Assembly: GCF_050433125.1 (NCBI RefSeq)
Contig: NZ_JBNPXV010000002.1
Location: 310,001-374,000, forward strand
Source of the DNA: Roseimarinus sediminis
GTDB lineage: Bacteria > Bacteroidota > Bacteroidia > Bacteroidales > Prolixibacteraceae
Direction: 5' to 3'
DNA: 64,000 bases
A program made the translations under genes and the position numbers. The notes beneath the pieces were generated by a model. The model made no database searches. It had not been told where the DNA came from and was given only the letters and a program-made list of their open reading frames with translations. Shown piece by piece: positions 9,543 through 18,536 of the stretch (position 1 is the first letter of the stretch; every line of letters starts with the position of its first letter).

Positions 9543-11165
9543 ATGAAAACAAAAATATTTAAGTGGAACAGCCTTTTTATTTGCCTAATTGTAGTTTTTA
9601 GTTCTTGTATAGAACTGAAAGATGATAGCTACGGCAATGTAATTGGTTCGCAATACAATCCTCAAACCGAAGCCGATGTTAGTTATTTGATTAATGCAGC
9701 TTATGTGCCCTGGCGCGAAACCATGTTGTTGTGGAATGGTGTGGTACGAGGGCAGGAATTATGTGCCGACCAGGATGTTATACCCGCCCGTCCTAATGGT
9801 TGGGTCGATGGAGGTATTTATAAACGTTGGCATCAGCACGTTTGGACCACCGACGATAATTCGGTTTGGGAACCATGGAATCGGACCTACAATGGAATTA
9901 CGACCTGTAATCGTTTGCTGTCGCAGATCGAAGACGGTACAATTGGTGTTGAAGGGGATGCTAGAGAACGTTTAGTGTCCGAACTCAAGGTGTTGAGGGC
10001 TTCTTATTATTACATCCTGATTGATTTCTTTGGGAACATTCCTATTGTAACCGATTATAAAGATGTAAACCTGCCGACGCAAAAAACACGTTCTGAGGTG
10101 TTCGATTTCATTGTTGGCGAGATAAACGACAATATTGATAATCTTTCAGAAGAGCCACGTGGCTACTACTATGGGCGCTTTAATAAATGGGCTGCATATA
10201 CTTTACTTGCAAAAATGTATCTCAACTCAGAGGTGTGGACTGGTAACGCCCGTTGGGATGATTGCATAGAAGCTTGTGATTATGTTATTGCCTATGCCGA
10301 ATCAAGTGGAAACTATGCATTGGAAACCAATCAGAAAGACGTATTTGTAACCAATAATGAAAACTCGGTTGAAATAATTTTTGGTTTGCCCGAAGACGAA
10401 ATATATGTAACCGACTGGAATGCTTTTGATTTCCATTTATTTACACTTGCTTCTGAAAATCAAAAAACCTATAATTTTACGAATGTTCCGTGGGGTGGTG
10501 TTTGTGTCATTCCTCAGTTTATTAATACATTCGACACGGATGACATGAGGTTGAAGGAGAATTTTCACTTTGGGCAACAGTTTACAGCCTCGGGCGATAC
10601 CTTGTATCGGAGCGACAATGGTGAACCAATGGTTTATGTGAACAATGTTCCAAGTATCGACCAGTCAACAATGTACGACGGATACCGCTGGGGGAAATTC
10701 GAATATGCTGTAGGAAGTACCAATCGCTTAAGCAACGATTGGCCTTTGTTCCGATATGCCGATGTGTTGCTTATGAAAGCCGAGTCGCTTATGCGAAGTG
10801 GTAAAAGTGGGGCAGGTGCGTTAGTTACACAAGTTCGTGAGCGGGCTTTCAAAAACAATCCGGAAAAGGCCATTGTAACCGACGATGATTTGCTTCAGGG
10901 GAGTTTATACGATTATGGACGTCGTGATACCTATGAAACAACAACAGAAGGAGGAGATGACATTCAATATGGCCGCTTTCTGGATGAACTTGCCTGGGAA
11001 TTTACACAGGAAGGACGCCGCCGCCAGGATATGATCCGCTTTGGCGTTTTTACAACCAAATCATGGTTCTCTCATGATGCCAGCAGCAGCTACCGTAATT
11101 TGTATCCCATTCCCAATCAGGCGCTTTTAACCAATTCTAACCTGAAACAAAATCCCGGATATTAG
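9543..11165 (+). CDS. SusD-like surface glycan-binding lipoprotein (left PUL)
   Basis: This surface lipoprotein forms the glycan-binding lid over the SusC barrel encoded just upstream. The 540-residue product begins with a lipoprotein signal whose lipobox is FSSC (Cys about residue 21). TPR-like helices of the SusD/RagB fold follow, with VSELKVLRASYYYILIDFFG (about 145-164) as the usual helix and YADVLLMKAESLMRSG as the second signature helix. The C-terminal LYPIPNQALLTNSNLKQNPGY is the standard SusD ending. The gap to susC is 20 bp and a strong hairpin follows before the GH31 gene. The SusD assignment is firm; the ligand is unknown. Confidence 0.95.
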   Translation: MKTKIFKWNSLFICLIVVFSSCIELKDDSYGNVIGSQYNPQTEADVSYLINAAYVPWRETMLLWNGVVRGQELCADQDVIPARPNGWVDGGIYKRWHQHVWTTDDNSVWEPWNRTYNGITTCNRLLSQIEDGTIGVEGDARERLVSELKVLRASYYYILIDFFGNIPIVTDYKDVNLPTQKTRSEVFDFIVGEINDNIDNLSEEPRGYYYGRFNKWAAYTLLAKMYLNSEVWTGNARWDDCIEACDYVIAYAESSGNYALETNQKDVFVTNNENSVEIIFGLPEDEIYVTDWNAFDFHLFTLASENQKTYNFTNVPWGGVCVIPQFINTFDTDDMRLKENFHFGQQFTASGDTLYRSDNGEPMVYVNNVPSIDQSTMYDGYRWGKFEYAVGSTNRLSNDWPLFRYADVLLMKAESLMRSGKSGAGALVTQVRERAFKNNPEKAIVTDDDLLQGSLYDYGRRDTYETTTEGGDDIQYGRFLDELAWEFTQEGRRRQDMIRFGVFTTKSWFSHDASSSYRNLYPIPNQALLTNSNLKQNPGY

Positions 11166-11178
11166 AAGCTATATTTAT

Positions 11179-11220
11179 GGTTGAAAAGTCATAACTTTAT
11201 TGACTTTTCAACCTGTTTTA
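11179..11220 (+). terminator. Perfect 13-bp hairpin between susD and GH31
   Basis: GGTTGAAAAGTCA (11179-11191) and its exact reverse complement TGACTTTTCAACC (11201-11213) flank a 9-nt loop and are followed by TGTTTTA. It lies in the 65-bp susD/GH31 gap and could act as a partial terminator or RNA-stability element. The T-run is weak, so full termination is doubtful. Confidence 0.55.
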
Positions 11221-11230
11221 ATCAACAATT

Positions 11231-13639
11231 ATGAAAAAATTGAACGTATTATTTATTGTTTTTTTATCGGTTTTATTTTCGTTTGGAAATACGGTTTCGG
11301 CTTCATTAAGCGGCGAAAACGGCTTTAAGGAAACCGTCAATTCAGTTGAAATTCAAATCGAATTTTATAGTCCCGAAATTGTACGGATTGTTAAAATTCC
11401 GGCTGGTGATGTTTTTCAAAAAGAAAGTTTTTCTGTAGTGAAACAGCCTGAAAGTATTGATCTTGAGTCGAAATCCAGTGACGACGAATTCATTGTTTCT
11501 TCGTCGAAAGTGGCTGTTCATCTGAATCGTAAAACCGGTAAAATTTCATTTTTCAGCAGCGACGATCAACTTTTACTTGCCGAAAAAGATTATGGAATTC
11601 ATTTTACGCCAATTAAAGATGTTGACGACGACAGCTATGTGGTAAAACAGTCGTTTGTACTGGATAAAGAAGAGATGGTGTACGGACTGGGGCAGCATCA
11701 GGATGGCAATATGTCGCAACGCAATCAGAAAATATATCTTTTGCAGGACATATTGATTACAGCCATACCTGTAATGCATTCGAACAAGGGATACGGAGTT
11801 TTCTGGGATAATTATTCCCCGGGGTATTTTACCGATTCGCCCCACGAAACTTCATTTGAATCGACCGTGGGCGACTGTGCCGATTACTATTTTATGTACG
11901 GCGAAAATGCCGATGGGGTAATTGCCCAAATTAGAGCGTTAACCGGGCAGGCTCCCATGTTTCCATACTGGACATACGGTTACTGGCAAAGTAAGGAACG
12001 CTACAAAAGCCAGGATGAAACCGTAGGTGTGGTTCAAAAATACCGAGAATTGGGCGTGCCGCTCGATGGTATTATTCAGGATTGGCAATACTGGAGTGAT
12101 AATTACCATTGGAATGCCATGGAATTTCTGAATCCGAAGTTTTCAGAACCACAAAAAATGGTCGATCAAATTCACGATTTGAACGCTAAGGTTATTTTCT
12201 CAATCTGGTCGTCGTTTGGTCCCAAAACCAAGCCATATCAAACGTTGAGCAAGAAGAACATGCTTCTCGATTTTACAACTTATCCGGTGGTGCATACCAA
12301 CATCTGGCCACAGCCCGATACCGCCAAACCATCGGGGGTAAAAGTGTATGATGCCTACCATCCCGAAGCACGTGATATTTACTGGTCGTATCTTAAAGAT
12401 GGAATTTACGATTTGGGAGTCGATGGCTGGTGGATGGATTCAACCGAACCCGATCATTTTGAAAGGAAAGATGAAGATTACAATACCCCTACTTACCTGG
12501 GCTCGTTCAGAAAATATCGCAATCTTTTTCCGTTGATGACTGTGGGTGGAGTTTACGATCATCAGCGCGAAACGAGCAGCGACAAGCGGGTGTTTATTCT
12601 TACCCGATCGGCTTATGCCGGACAGCAACGCTATGGCGCCAACGCGTGGTCGGGCGATGTGGTAACCGACTGGACCGTACTTCGAAACCAGATATCGGCC
12701 GGGCTGAACTTTTCACTCACCGGGCTTCCGCATTGGAACAGCGATATTGGTGGTTTCTTTACCTGGAAATTTAAAAACGGGGTGCAAAATCCGGCTTTTC
12801 GTGAAATTTATGTGCGCTGGTTGCAGTTTGGAACCTTTTGTCCGATGATGCGCTCACACGGAACCGATACGCCACGCGAGATTTATCAGTTTGGCGAGAA
12901 GGGAACATGGGCCTACGATGCCATCGAAAAATTTATCAATCTTCGTTATCGCCTGTTGCCATACATCTACTCCGTTTCGTGGGATGTTACCGCCAATGCA
13001 TCAAGTATGATGCGGGCCTTGATGATGGACTTCGGGCACGACCGGAAGGCACTCGATATTAACGATCAGTACATGTTTGGGAAGTCGATACTGGTATGCC
13101 CGGTAACTGAACAGATGTACACCGAAAACGATGGCAAAATGAATCCGCCCGATTTTAGTGTTGTTAAAAGCCGAAATTCGTATTTGCCTGCTGGCAGCAA
13201 ATGGATTGATTTCTGGACCGGTGAAACATTCGAAGGCGGACAAAATGTGGAAAAGCAAACGCCAATCGATATTATGCCGCTGTATATTAAGGCGGGCTCT
13301 GTGATTCCGATGGGCGAGTTAGTGCAGTATGCCAACGAAAAGAAAGGAACGGTTGAATTAAGAGTTTATCCTGGTGCCGATGCACATTTTGTGCTTTACG
13401 ACGACGAACGCGATAATTACAACTACGAAAAAGGAGAATATGCCACCATCGATTTGCAGTGGAACGATGCAGAAAAGAAACTCACCATTGGCGAAAGAGT
13501 TGGCAGTTACAAGGGAATGCCGAAAAAAATCACCTTCAACATTGTAGTGGTAACCGAAAATAAAGGGCTTGGAATAGAATTGCCCCCTTATGATAAAACC
13601 CTCACCTACAAAGGGAAAAAAGTAGAGCTTGAATTGTAA
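11231..13639 (+). CDS. GH31 alpha-glycosidase, alpha-xylosidase-like
   Basis: This is a retaining alpha-glycosidase of family GH31, secreted to the periplasm by an N-terminal signal peptide (MKKLNVLFIVFLSVLFSFGN). Of 802 residues, about 35-210 form the N-terminal beta-sandwich and the TIM barrel follows. The nucleophile is D403 in GWWMDSTEPD and the acid/base is D476 in WSGDVVTDW. The C-terminal beta domains end at residue 802. The WWMD-TEPD form of the nucleophile motif is typical of the alpha-xylosidase side of the family, whereas alpha-glucosidases usually have W(I/M)DMNEP. The exact substrate is still inference. The gene is the last of the susC-susD-GH31 unit and is followed by a terminator hairpin. 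Together with the neighbouring GH2 it suggests a target containing xylose or galactose. Confidence 0.92.
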   Translation: MKKLNVLFIVFLSVLFSFGNTVSASLSGENGFKETVNSVEIQIEFYSPEIVRIVKIPAGDVFQKESFSVVKQPESIDLESKSSDDEFIVSSSKVAVHLNRKTGKISFFSSDDQLLLAEKDYGIHFTPIKDVDDDSYVVKQSFVLDKEEMVYGLGQHQDGNMSQRNQKIYLLQDILITAIPVMHSNKGYGVFWDNYSPGYFTDSPHETSFESTVGDCADYYFMYGENADGVIAQIRALTGQAPMFPYWTYGYWQSKERYKSQDETVGVVQKYRELGVPLDGIIQDWQYWSDNYHWNAMEFLNPKFSEPQKMVDQIHDLNAKVIFSIWSSFGPKTKPYQTLSKKNMLLDFTTYPVVHTNIWPQPDTAKPSGVKVYDAYHPEARDIYWSYLKDGIYDLGVDGWWMDSTEPDHFERKDEDYNTPTYLGSFRKYRNLFPLMTVGGVYDHQRETSSDKRVFILTRSAYAGQQRYGANAWSGDVVTDWTVLRNQISAGLNFSLTGLPHWNSDIGGFFTWKFKNGVQNPAFREIYVRWLQFGTFCPMMRSHGTDTPREIYQFGEKGTWAYDAIEKFINLRYRLLPYIYSVSWDVTANASSMMRALMMDFGHDRKALDINDQYMFGKSILVCPVTEQMYTENDGKMNPPDFSVVKSRNSYLPAGSKWIDFWTGETFEGGQNVEKQTPIDIMPLYIKAGSVIPMGELVQYANEKKGTVELRVYPGADAHFVLYDDERDNYNYEKGEYATIDLQWNDAEKKLTIGERVGSYKGMPKKITFNIVVVTENKGLGIELPPYDKTLTYKGKKVELEL

Positions 13640-13659
13640 AGCCTGGTTGAATACATTGT

Positions 13660-13702
13660 ATCACCCGATGATGATAGCTGTTATTTCATTGGGTGATCTT
13701 TT
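13660..13702 (+). terminator. Intrinsic terminator after GH31
   Basis: ATCACCCGATGA (13660-13671) pairs with TCATTGGGTGAT (13686-13697) as a 12-bp stem with one G-U pair and a 14-nt loop, followed by CTTTT. It lies 20 bp past the GH31 stop, between convergent GH31 and HTCS 2, and is oriented to end the plus-strand unit. Confidence 0.75.
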
Positions 13703-13780
13703 AACTAGGTGCATTTTAATATTTTTGATTGTGATGAAACGAGTGATTTGCTGAACGATTATCCCGTTTATCACAGATGT

Positions 13781-16700
13781 TCACGAATGCATCTTTGCAT
13801 ATTTTGAAGGGCTGCATCCGAAATGTTTTTTGAAGGTGCGGGAAAAGTTCGATGGTTCGGAGTAGCCGGTTTTGAATGCGACTTCTGAAACGTTCATTTT
13901 AGATGTAACAATCAGCCTGGCTGCTTCATCCATGCGTACGCGTACTATGAATTCGTGAACGGTACTCCCGCTGATGGCATTGAGTTTACGGTAGAGTTGG
14001 CGAGGACTGATGCCCAATGTTTCGGCCAAAAAATCGGTGTTGAAACTGGTGTCTTCAATGTTTTCCTTAATAACATTGATCACCTTGCTGATGAAATCAT
14101 GATCGATTTGATTGACCTGCTCATTAATTTCAGAAAGGTGTTCTTTTTGAGCCAGTTGCTTTTGCAAACGCTGCCGGTTGCTGATGATGCTTTTCAGCTG
14201 CGCTTTGAGTACATCCATGCTAAATGGTTTCGACAGGTAGACGTCGGCGCCGGTTTCAAGTCCTTCAATGTGATGGTGATCGGCGGTTTTGGCTGTGAGC
14301 ATAAGCACTGGAATGTGGCTGGTTCTTACGTCCGACTTCACCCTGCGACACAGTTCAATGCCATCGATGCCCGGCATCATAATGTCTGAAATGATGATGT
14401 CGGGTATGTTTTCCAGCGCACTTTGCAGCCCGTTACGTCCATTGAATTCCTGATAAAGTGTGAACATTTCTTTTAGTTCGATGGCCAGGTAGTCTTGTAT
14501 GTCGTGGTTATCTTCAACAATCAACAGAGAGGGGAGGAGGGTTTTCGCTTCATCACCAGGCTGGCGGGTTTCGCTAGCAGCCCATTCAGGCGGACTTTGT
14601 GGCGGTGTATTTTCCCGTTTTTCGGGGGCCGGCTCAAAGGGAAGCACAATATGAGCGCTTGTTCCCTTATTGGGTGTGCTGCTCAGCTGAATGCTACCTC
14701 CCATCAATTCTACATAATTCCGTATAATGGCAAGTCCCATACCCGATGAAGTTCCGTAAAAGGGTTGTGCCCCTTCGTTGTTGAAGGGTTCAAAAATACT
14801 TTCGAGAGCTTCGGGTTGAATGCCAATTCCATTGTCTTTTACAATAATTTTCAGACAGTTGTTTTGGTCAATACTGGTCGAAACAATAATTTCGCCATCA
14901 TCGGGAGTATATTTTAGCGCGTTTGATAAAAGGTTAAGGAGTATCTGTTGCAGCTTCTCCTTGTCGATGAAGCCTGAAGGTTGATCACCCGAATGATGTA
15001 TGACCTTCAGGCTGATATTCCGCTCTTTGGCTGAGGCTTCAAATGCATTGATGGTATCATCAGCTACTGTGATAAGGTCGCATAACACCGGATGGGCAAG
15101 TAGTTTGCCCGATTCGGCTTTTCGGAAGTCGAGCAACTGGTTAATCAACCTGTTTAGCAGTTCAATATTTTTGTTGATAATCGAATGGTAAAACCGTCGT
15201 TTCTCAGCACTGATGTTTTTTTGCTGAAGTTGCCTGAGTGGATCGGCAATGAGCGTAAGCGGTGTTCGCAGCTCGTGCGAAACATTGGTGAAAAAGTTGA
15301 GTTTTTCGCGGTTGAGTTCGGCTTGTTTTTCGGTGTTTATTTTTTCGTAGCGCAGCTGGTTTCTCAATTTAATTCGGGTAGCCAGAATGTTGTAGGCCAG
15401 GTAGAAGGCTGCATACAGTAGGAGGAAGTAGACAATCATGGCCTGGTAGGTGGCGTACCATGGCGAGTGAATGCGGATGTTGAGCGTCACCTCAGTCGAT
15501 TCAATATTTTCGGGTGAAAGTGCTTTGGCGCGAAAGATGTATTTTCCGGCCGGGACTTTTAAAAAGGTAGCTTCGTTGTACGATGTTTCCATCCATTCGT
15601 CGGTGTAGCCATCGAGCTGGTAGCGATATTTGTTTTCTGAAGGGTTTTCGTAATGAAGAGCGGCCATTTCAATTGAAAAATCACGGTTCGCATAGTCTAA
15701 TTCAATGCTTCTCTGATGGGACAATGATTGCTTCAGAACAATTTCCCCGTTCACTTCTTCTCCTATTTTCAGTGCTTTGCCTGATAAAGAGAAATGCTTT
15801 AGCGTGATTAATGGAGGGTAGGGGGATTCTTCAATTTCAACAGGATTGAATGATACAAAACCTTCGCGGGCTCCAAAGTAAATGGTCTGGGTTAGCGTGT
15901 CGTTATAACAGGCGCCATCGAGAAAGCTCCAGCGAATGTTGTTGTCCGAAATGTAATAGTTTGAAATTTTTCCCGAGTGAATTTCCAGCTTCGAAATTCC
16001 ACTTTTGTGCGATAGCCAGATATTTCCCTTGTTGTCGCCACTTACAGCTGAAATGTAAGGGTCGGGTAGCCCGCTTTCAACGGTATATTGTTCTACTTTC
16101 AGGCTTTGAGGATCGATGCAGTTCAGCCCGTTGGTGGTACCGGCCCATATTTTCCCGTTTTCATCTTCGTACATCGAATAAACCATGTTACTACTAAGAC
16201 TGAATGTCTGATCATGCATGTTGTTGTTGATGATTACGGTATCGTCTGGTGTGAGTTGGTCATCAAAGGTCATTCGGATGATGCCACTGCCTTCGGTGGC
16301 CAGCCAAAGTCTGTTTTGGGCATCGCGATGAATGTGCATGATGCTGTGATTATTGATCAGGCCGGTGAGCTGAATAATTTCAACCTGCTTGTTTTGTGTA
16401 TTTACCCGTGCCAGGGCATCGTAAAGACCAACCCAAATGTAAGGAGCCTTGCCTATAGCGATGGCATAAACCGACCAAATGCTGAGATCGGGTGTAAGAT
16501 CGCGGCTGATGATGTTTTCGCCTGCTCCGTTGCTGGTGTTGTAGCTTATAAGTCCGTTCGTGCTTCCAATCCAAAGATTCCTGTCGACCAGACACATCGA
16601 TCGGATTGATTCAACCCTGGTAATGGTTTTTACCTGTCGGGGAGTACTGTGATTTTCGGACCACTGATATTGAATAATACCCATGTTATTGGTGCCTGCA

Positions 16701-17425
16701 AATAAGGCATCATCGCTTTTTAACAATACCCTGGCCGATGATTTTATTTGCTGTTGCTGATTGTTGATTAGGCAATAATGCAGAGAGAATGCTTTTCGCC
16801 TGGTGTTGGCCTTAAAAATGCGGCCACTCCGGGTTCCAAGCCAGATAATTTTTTGATCATCAATAAAGAAATAACTTATGTGGTCGTCTTTTAAACTACC
16901 GGGCTGGTAGATATCCGATTGATATTTAATGGTTTTTCCGCTTTCGCTGTGAATGGCTGTTAAGGTATTCGCCTCGATAATGTAACGAAATCCGTTGATT
17001 AAGGAATGGCTGTTGATCATGTTGGCCGAGCCGTTAAGTAGCACGTTTACATTGCGGGGTACTGCCGCTTCTTCAATGATATTGAAATGATCGAGACGGT
17101 AGTTGAATCTGAGATATTGTCGGTCGAAGGTGTAAACCCACAGGGTTTTGTTGTCGTCGGTAATGATGTTGCGGATGCGGTTATTGGGGATGTTTCTTTC
17201 AGGGGTGTTAGATCGAAAAACTTCAAAGCCCTCGCCATCATAGCGGTACAAACCGTTCCAGCTGCCAAACCATAAATAGCCCAGCGAATCTTTGGCGATG
17301 CCGTGTATCGAAGTATTGGGAGAAGAATAGGCGGTAAGCTGCTCAAAAAACAGATTCTGGCCTGTTGCCCAACTGTAAATCAACAATGAGGCAGACAAAA
17401 GCCATAATCTGAGCAGCTTAGGCAT
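13781..17425 (-). CDS. Hybrid two-component system sensor/regulator (HTCS 2)
   Basis: This is a membrane sensor kinase fused to a receiver and an AraC-type DNA-binding domain, and it probably controls the RG-I genes. The 1214-residue protein starts with a signal peptide (LLRLWLLSASLLIYSWATG). Reg_prop propeller repeats follow (YLWFGSWNGLYRYDG near residue 50; KIWAGTTNGLNCID). After these come a Y_Y_Y domain, one membrane helix near residues 650-670, and HisKA with phospho-His H717 (SHELRTPLTLI). HATPase, the receiver with phospho-Asp D1014 (IISDIMMPG) and a C-terminal HTH (about 1110-1214) complete it. It begins only 11 bp after the upstream GH43-like gene, so it appears to be the last gene of the enzyme operon. 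That would give positive autoregulation, which is inferred from the layout. Confidence 0.95.
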   Translation of the reverse strand: MPKLLRLWLLSASLLIYSWATGQNLFFEQLTAYSSPNTSIHGIAKDSLGYLWFGSWNGLYRYDGEGFEVFRSNTPERNIPNNRIRNIITDDNKTLWVYTFDRQYLRFNYRLDHFNIIEEAAVPRNVNVLLNGSANMINSHSLINGFRYIIEANTLTAIHSESGKTIKYQSDIYQPGSLKDDHISYFFIDDQKIIWLGTRSGRIFKANTRRKAFSLHYCLINNQQQQIKSSARVLLKSDDALFAGTNNMGIIQYQWSENHSTPRQVKTITRVESIRSMCLVDRNLWIGSTNGLISYNTSNGAGENIISRDLTPDLSIWSVYAIAIGKAPYIWVGLYDALARVNTQNKQVEIIQLTGLINNHSIMHIHRDAQNRLWLATEGSGIIRMTFDDQLTPDDTVIINNNMHDQTFSLSSNMVYSMYEDENGKIWAGTTNGLNCIDPQSLKVEQYTVESGLPDPYISAVSGDNKGNIWLSHKSGISKLEIHSGKISNYYISDNNIRWSFLDGACYNDTLTQTIYFGAREGFVSFNPVEIEESPYPPLITLKHFSLSGKALKIGEEVNGEIVLKQSLSHQRSIELDYANRDFSIEMAALHYENPSENKYRYQLDGYTDEWMETSYNEATFLKVPAGKYIFRAKALSPENIESTEVTLNIRIHSPWYATYQAMIVYFLLLYAAFYLAYNILATRIKLRNQLRYEKINTEKQAELNREKLNFFTNVSHELRTPLTLIADPLRQLQQKNISAEKRRFYHSIINKNIELLNRLINQLLDFRKAESGKLLAHPVLCDLITVADDTINAFEASAKERNISLKVIHHSGDQPSGFIDKEKLQQILLNLLSNALKYTPDDGEIIVSTSIDQNNCLKIIVKDNGIGIQPEALESIFEPFNNEGAQPFYGTSSGMGLAIIRNYVELMGGSIQLSSTPNKGTSAHIVLPFEPAPEKRENTPPQSPPEWAASETRQPGDEAKTLLPSLLIVEDNHDIQDYLAIELKEMFTLYQEFNGRNGLQSALENIPDIIISDIMMPGIDGIELCRRVKSDVRTSHIPVLMLTAKTADHHHIEGLETGADVYLSKPFSMDVLKAQLKSIISNRQRLQKQLAQKEHLSEINEQVNQIDHDFISKVINVIKENIEDTSFNTDFLAETLGISPRQLYRKLNAISGSTVHEFIVRVRMDEAARLIVTSKMNVSEVAFKTGYSEPSNFSRTFKKHFGCSPSKYAKMHS

Positions 17426-17436
17426 GTTGCTTCCTT

Positions 17437-18462
17437 TCAGGGTTTCATTAAGTTAATTTTCACCGCTTCGTCTCTGTGACATATTAACTCGCCATTTTCG
17501 TAAAACAGTTCGGTAAGCTGAATGGAACTTCTTCGTTTCTCGTATACCATCGAGTCGGGTATTTCGGGGCGGCGTCCCGGGTGGGTAAAATAGAAGACAA
17601 AGGCCCTGTCGTTCTGCACCACTACATCGGGATGCCCACCCATCACCTTGTCGTCGGGTCCGGTGCCGGGTTCCTGCAGGATGTTGTCGGCTTGCCTGTT
17701 CCATGTTTTCAGGTCGTCCGACTGATATACAGCCAATCCCCGCCAGGCGTCAATTACCATCCACCAGGTATTTTGCCAGCTGAAGACCTTGGCTCCTTCG
17801 CCGCGAAATGAACCGCCAGCTTTTCCCATGTCGGTCCAGTTATAAAGATCGGGGCTGTCGGCATAATACATGGTTTTTCCTTCGGCTTCGTTGTTGTACC
17901 ACATGCGCCAGTTGCCATCGGGCATTTGCACCACGCAGGCGTCGATAACCTTTTCGGAAGCCAGGTTCAGCTTCGACTCAAAATCCCAGTCCATGCCGTT
18001 TTTGCTGCTCAGGTGAACAATCCAGCGCGGATGTCGCCAGTCGGTAAAAACCCCCGGCACATAAGTGAGGTACATGTGATACAGACCTTCATGTTCGATT
18101 ACTTCGGGCGCCCAGTGGGTGTATTCGGGCACAGGCCGATAATTGATGTTGCAGGTGTCGAGGTAGTTCCAGGTGGCGCCACCATCGGACGATTCGGCGA
18201 TGCCAATGCGTGTTCCGTGCACCCAGTCGACGCCCTGAGCGTTTTCAAGATTGGCCCTGCGGTTGGTGTAATACATGAACCATTTTTGTGCCGGTTCATT
18301 CCATATTACCACCGGGTCGGCTGCTCCGTCGTAAACCGGATCGCGGTAAAGTGGTTTGTCGGCCACTTGGGCTTCGTTGGAAGACCGGCAGCCGGCTAAA
18401 ATGGCAAAAAGGAGCAAAAGCAGGATATAGCTGATCTTAAAATGTGTGTTTCGAATCGTCAT
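17437..18462 (-). CDS. GH43-like five-bladed propeller lipoprotein, unclassified
   Basis: This is a predicted lipoprotein (lipobox LAGC, Cys about residue 25) with a five-bladed beta-propeller of the GH43/GH117 type. Repeated blade motifs are visible, including FMYYTNRRA, YHMYLTYVPG, WRMWYNN and AFVFYFTHPG. Three acidic residues sit where GH43-fold enzymes keep their catalytic set: D49 (AADPVVIW), D174 (VIDACVV) and E222 (GEGAKVF). Its length of 341 residues suits a single-domain exo-acting glycosidase. It is embedded in the RG-I enzyme operon, 74 bp after GH51 and 11 bp before HTCS 2. An exo-alpha-L-arabinofuranosidase or related side-chain enzyme is plausible, but neither the subfamily nor the substrate can be read from the sequence. 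A hairpin precedes it. Confidence 0.75.
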   Translation of the reverse strand: MTIRNTHFKISYILLLLLFAILAGCRSSNEAQVADKPLYRDPVYDGAADPVVIWNEPAQKWFMYYTNRRANLENAQGVDWVHGTRIGIAESSDGGATWNYLDTCNINYRPVPEYTHWAPEVIEHEGLYHMYLTYVPGVFTDWRHPRWIVHLSSKNGMDWDFESKLNLASEKVIDACVVQMPDGNWRMWYNNEAEGKTMYYADSPDLYNWTDMGKAGGSFRGEGAKVFSWQNTWWMVIDAWRGLAVYQSDDLKTWNRQADNILQEPGTGPDDKVMGGHPDVVVQNDRAFVFYFTHPGRRPEIPDSMVYEKRRSSIQLTELFYENGELICHRDEAVKINLMKP

Positions 18463-18480
18463 GGTTTAAATATTTTAAAT

Positions 18481-18503
18481 GCTCCGGAGCATGGTCCCGG
18501 AGC
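18481..18503 (-). other. GC-rich hairpin and 14-bp palindrome between GH51 and GH43-like genes
   Basis: GCTCCGG (18481-18487) and CCGGAGC (18497-18503) form a perfect 7-bp stem. They overlap ATGCTCCGGAGCAT (18479-18492), which is a perfect palindrome. On the minus strand the hairpin is followed by ATTTAAAATATTT. It may be a weak terminator, an RNA processing point, or a protein-binding site; the sequence does not decide. Confidence 0.45.
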
Positions 18504-18536
18504 TTCAATACAACAATTGAAATCGTTGTAAGCAAT

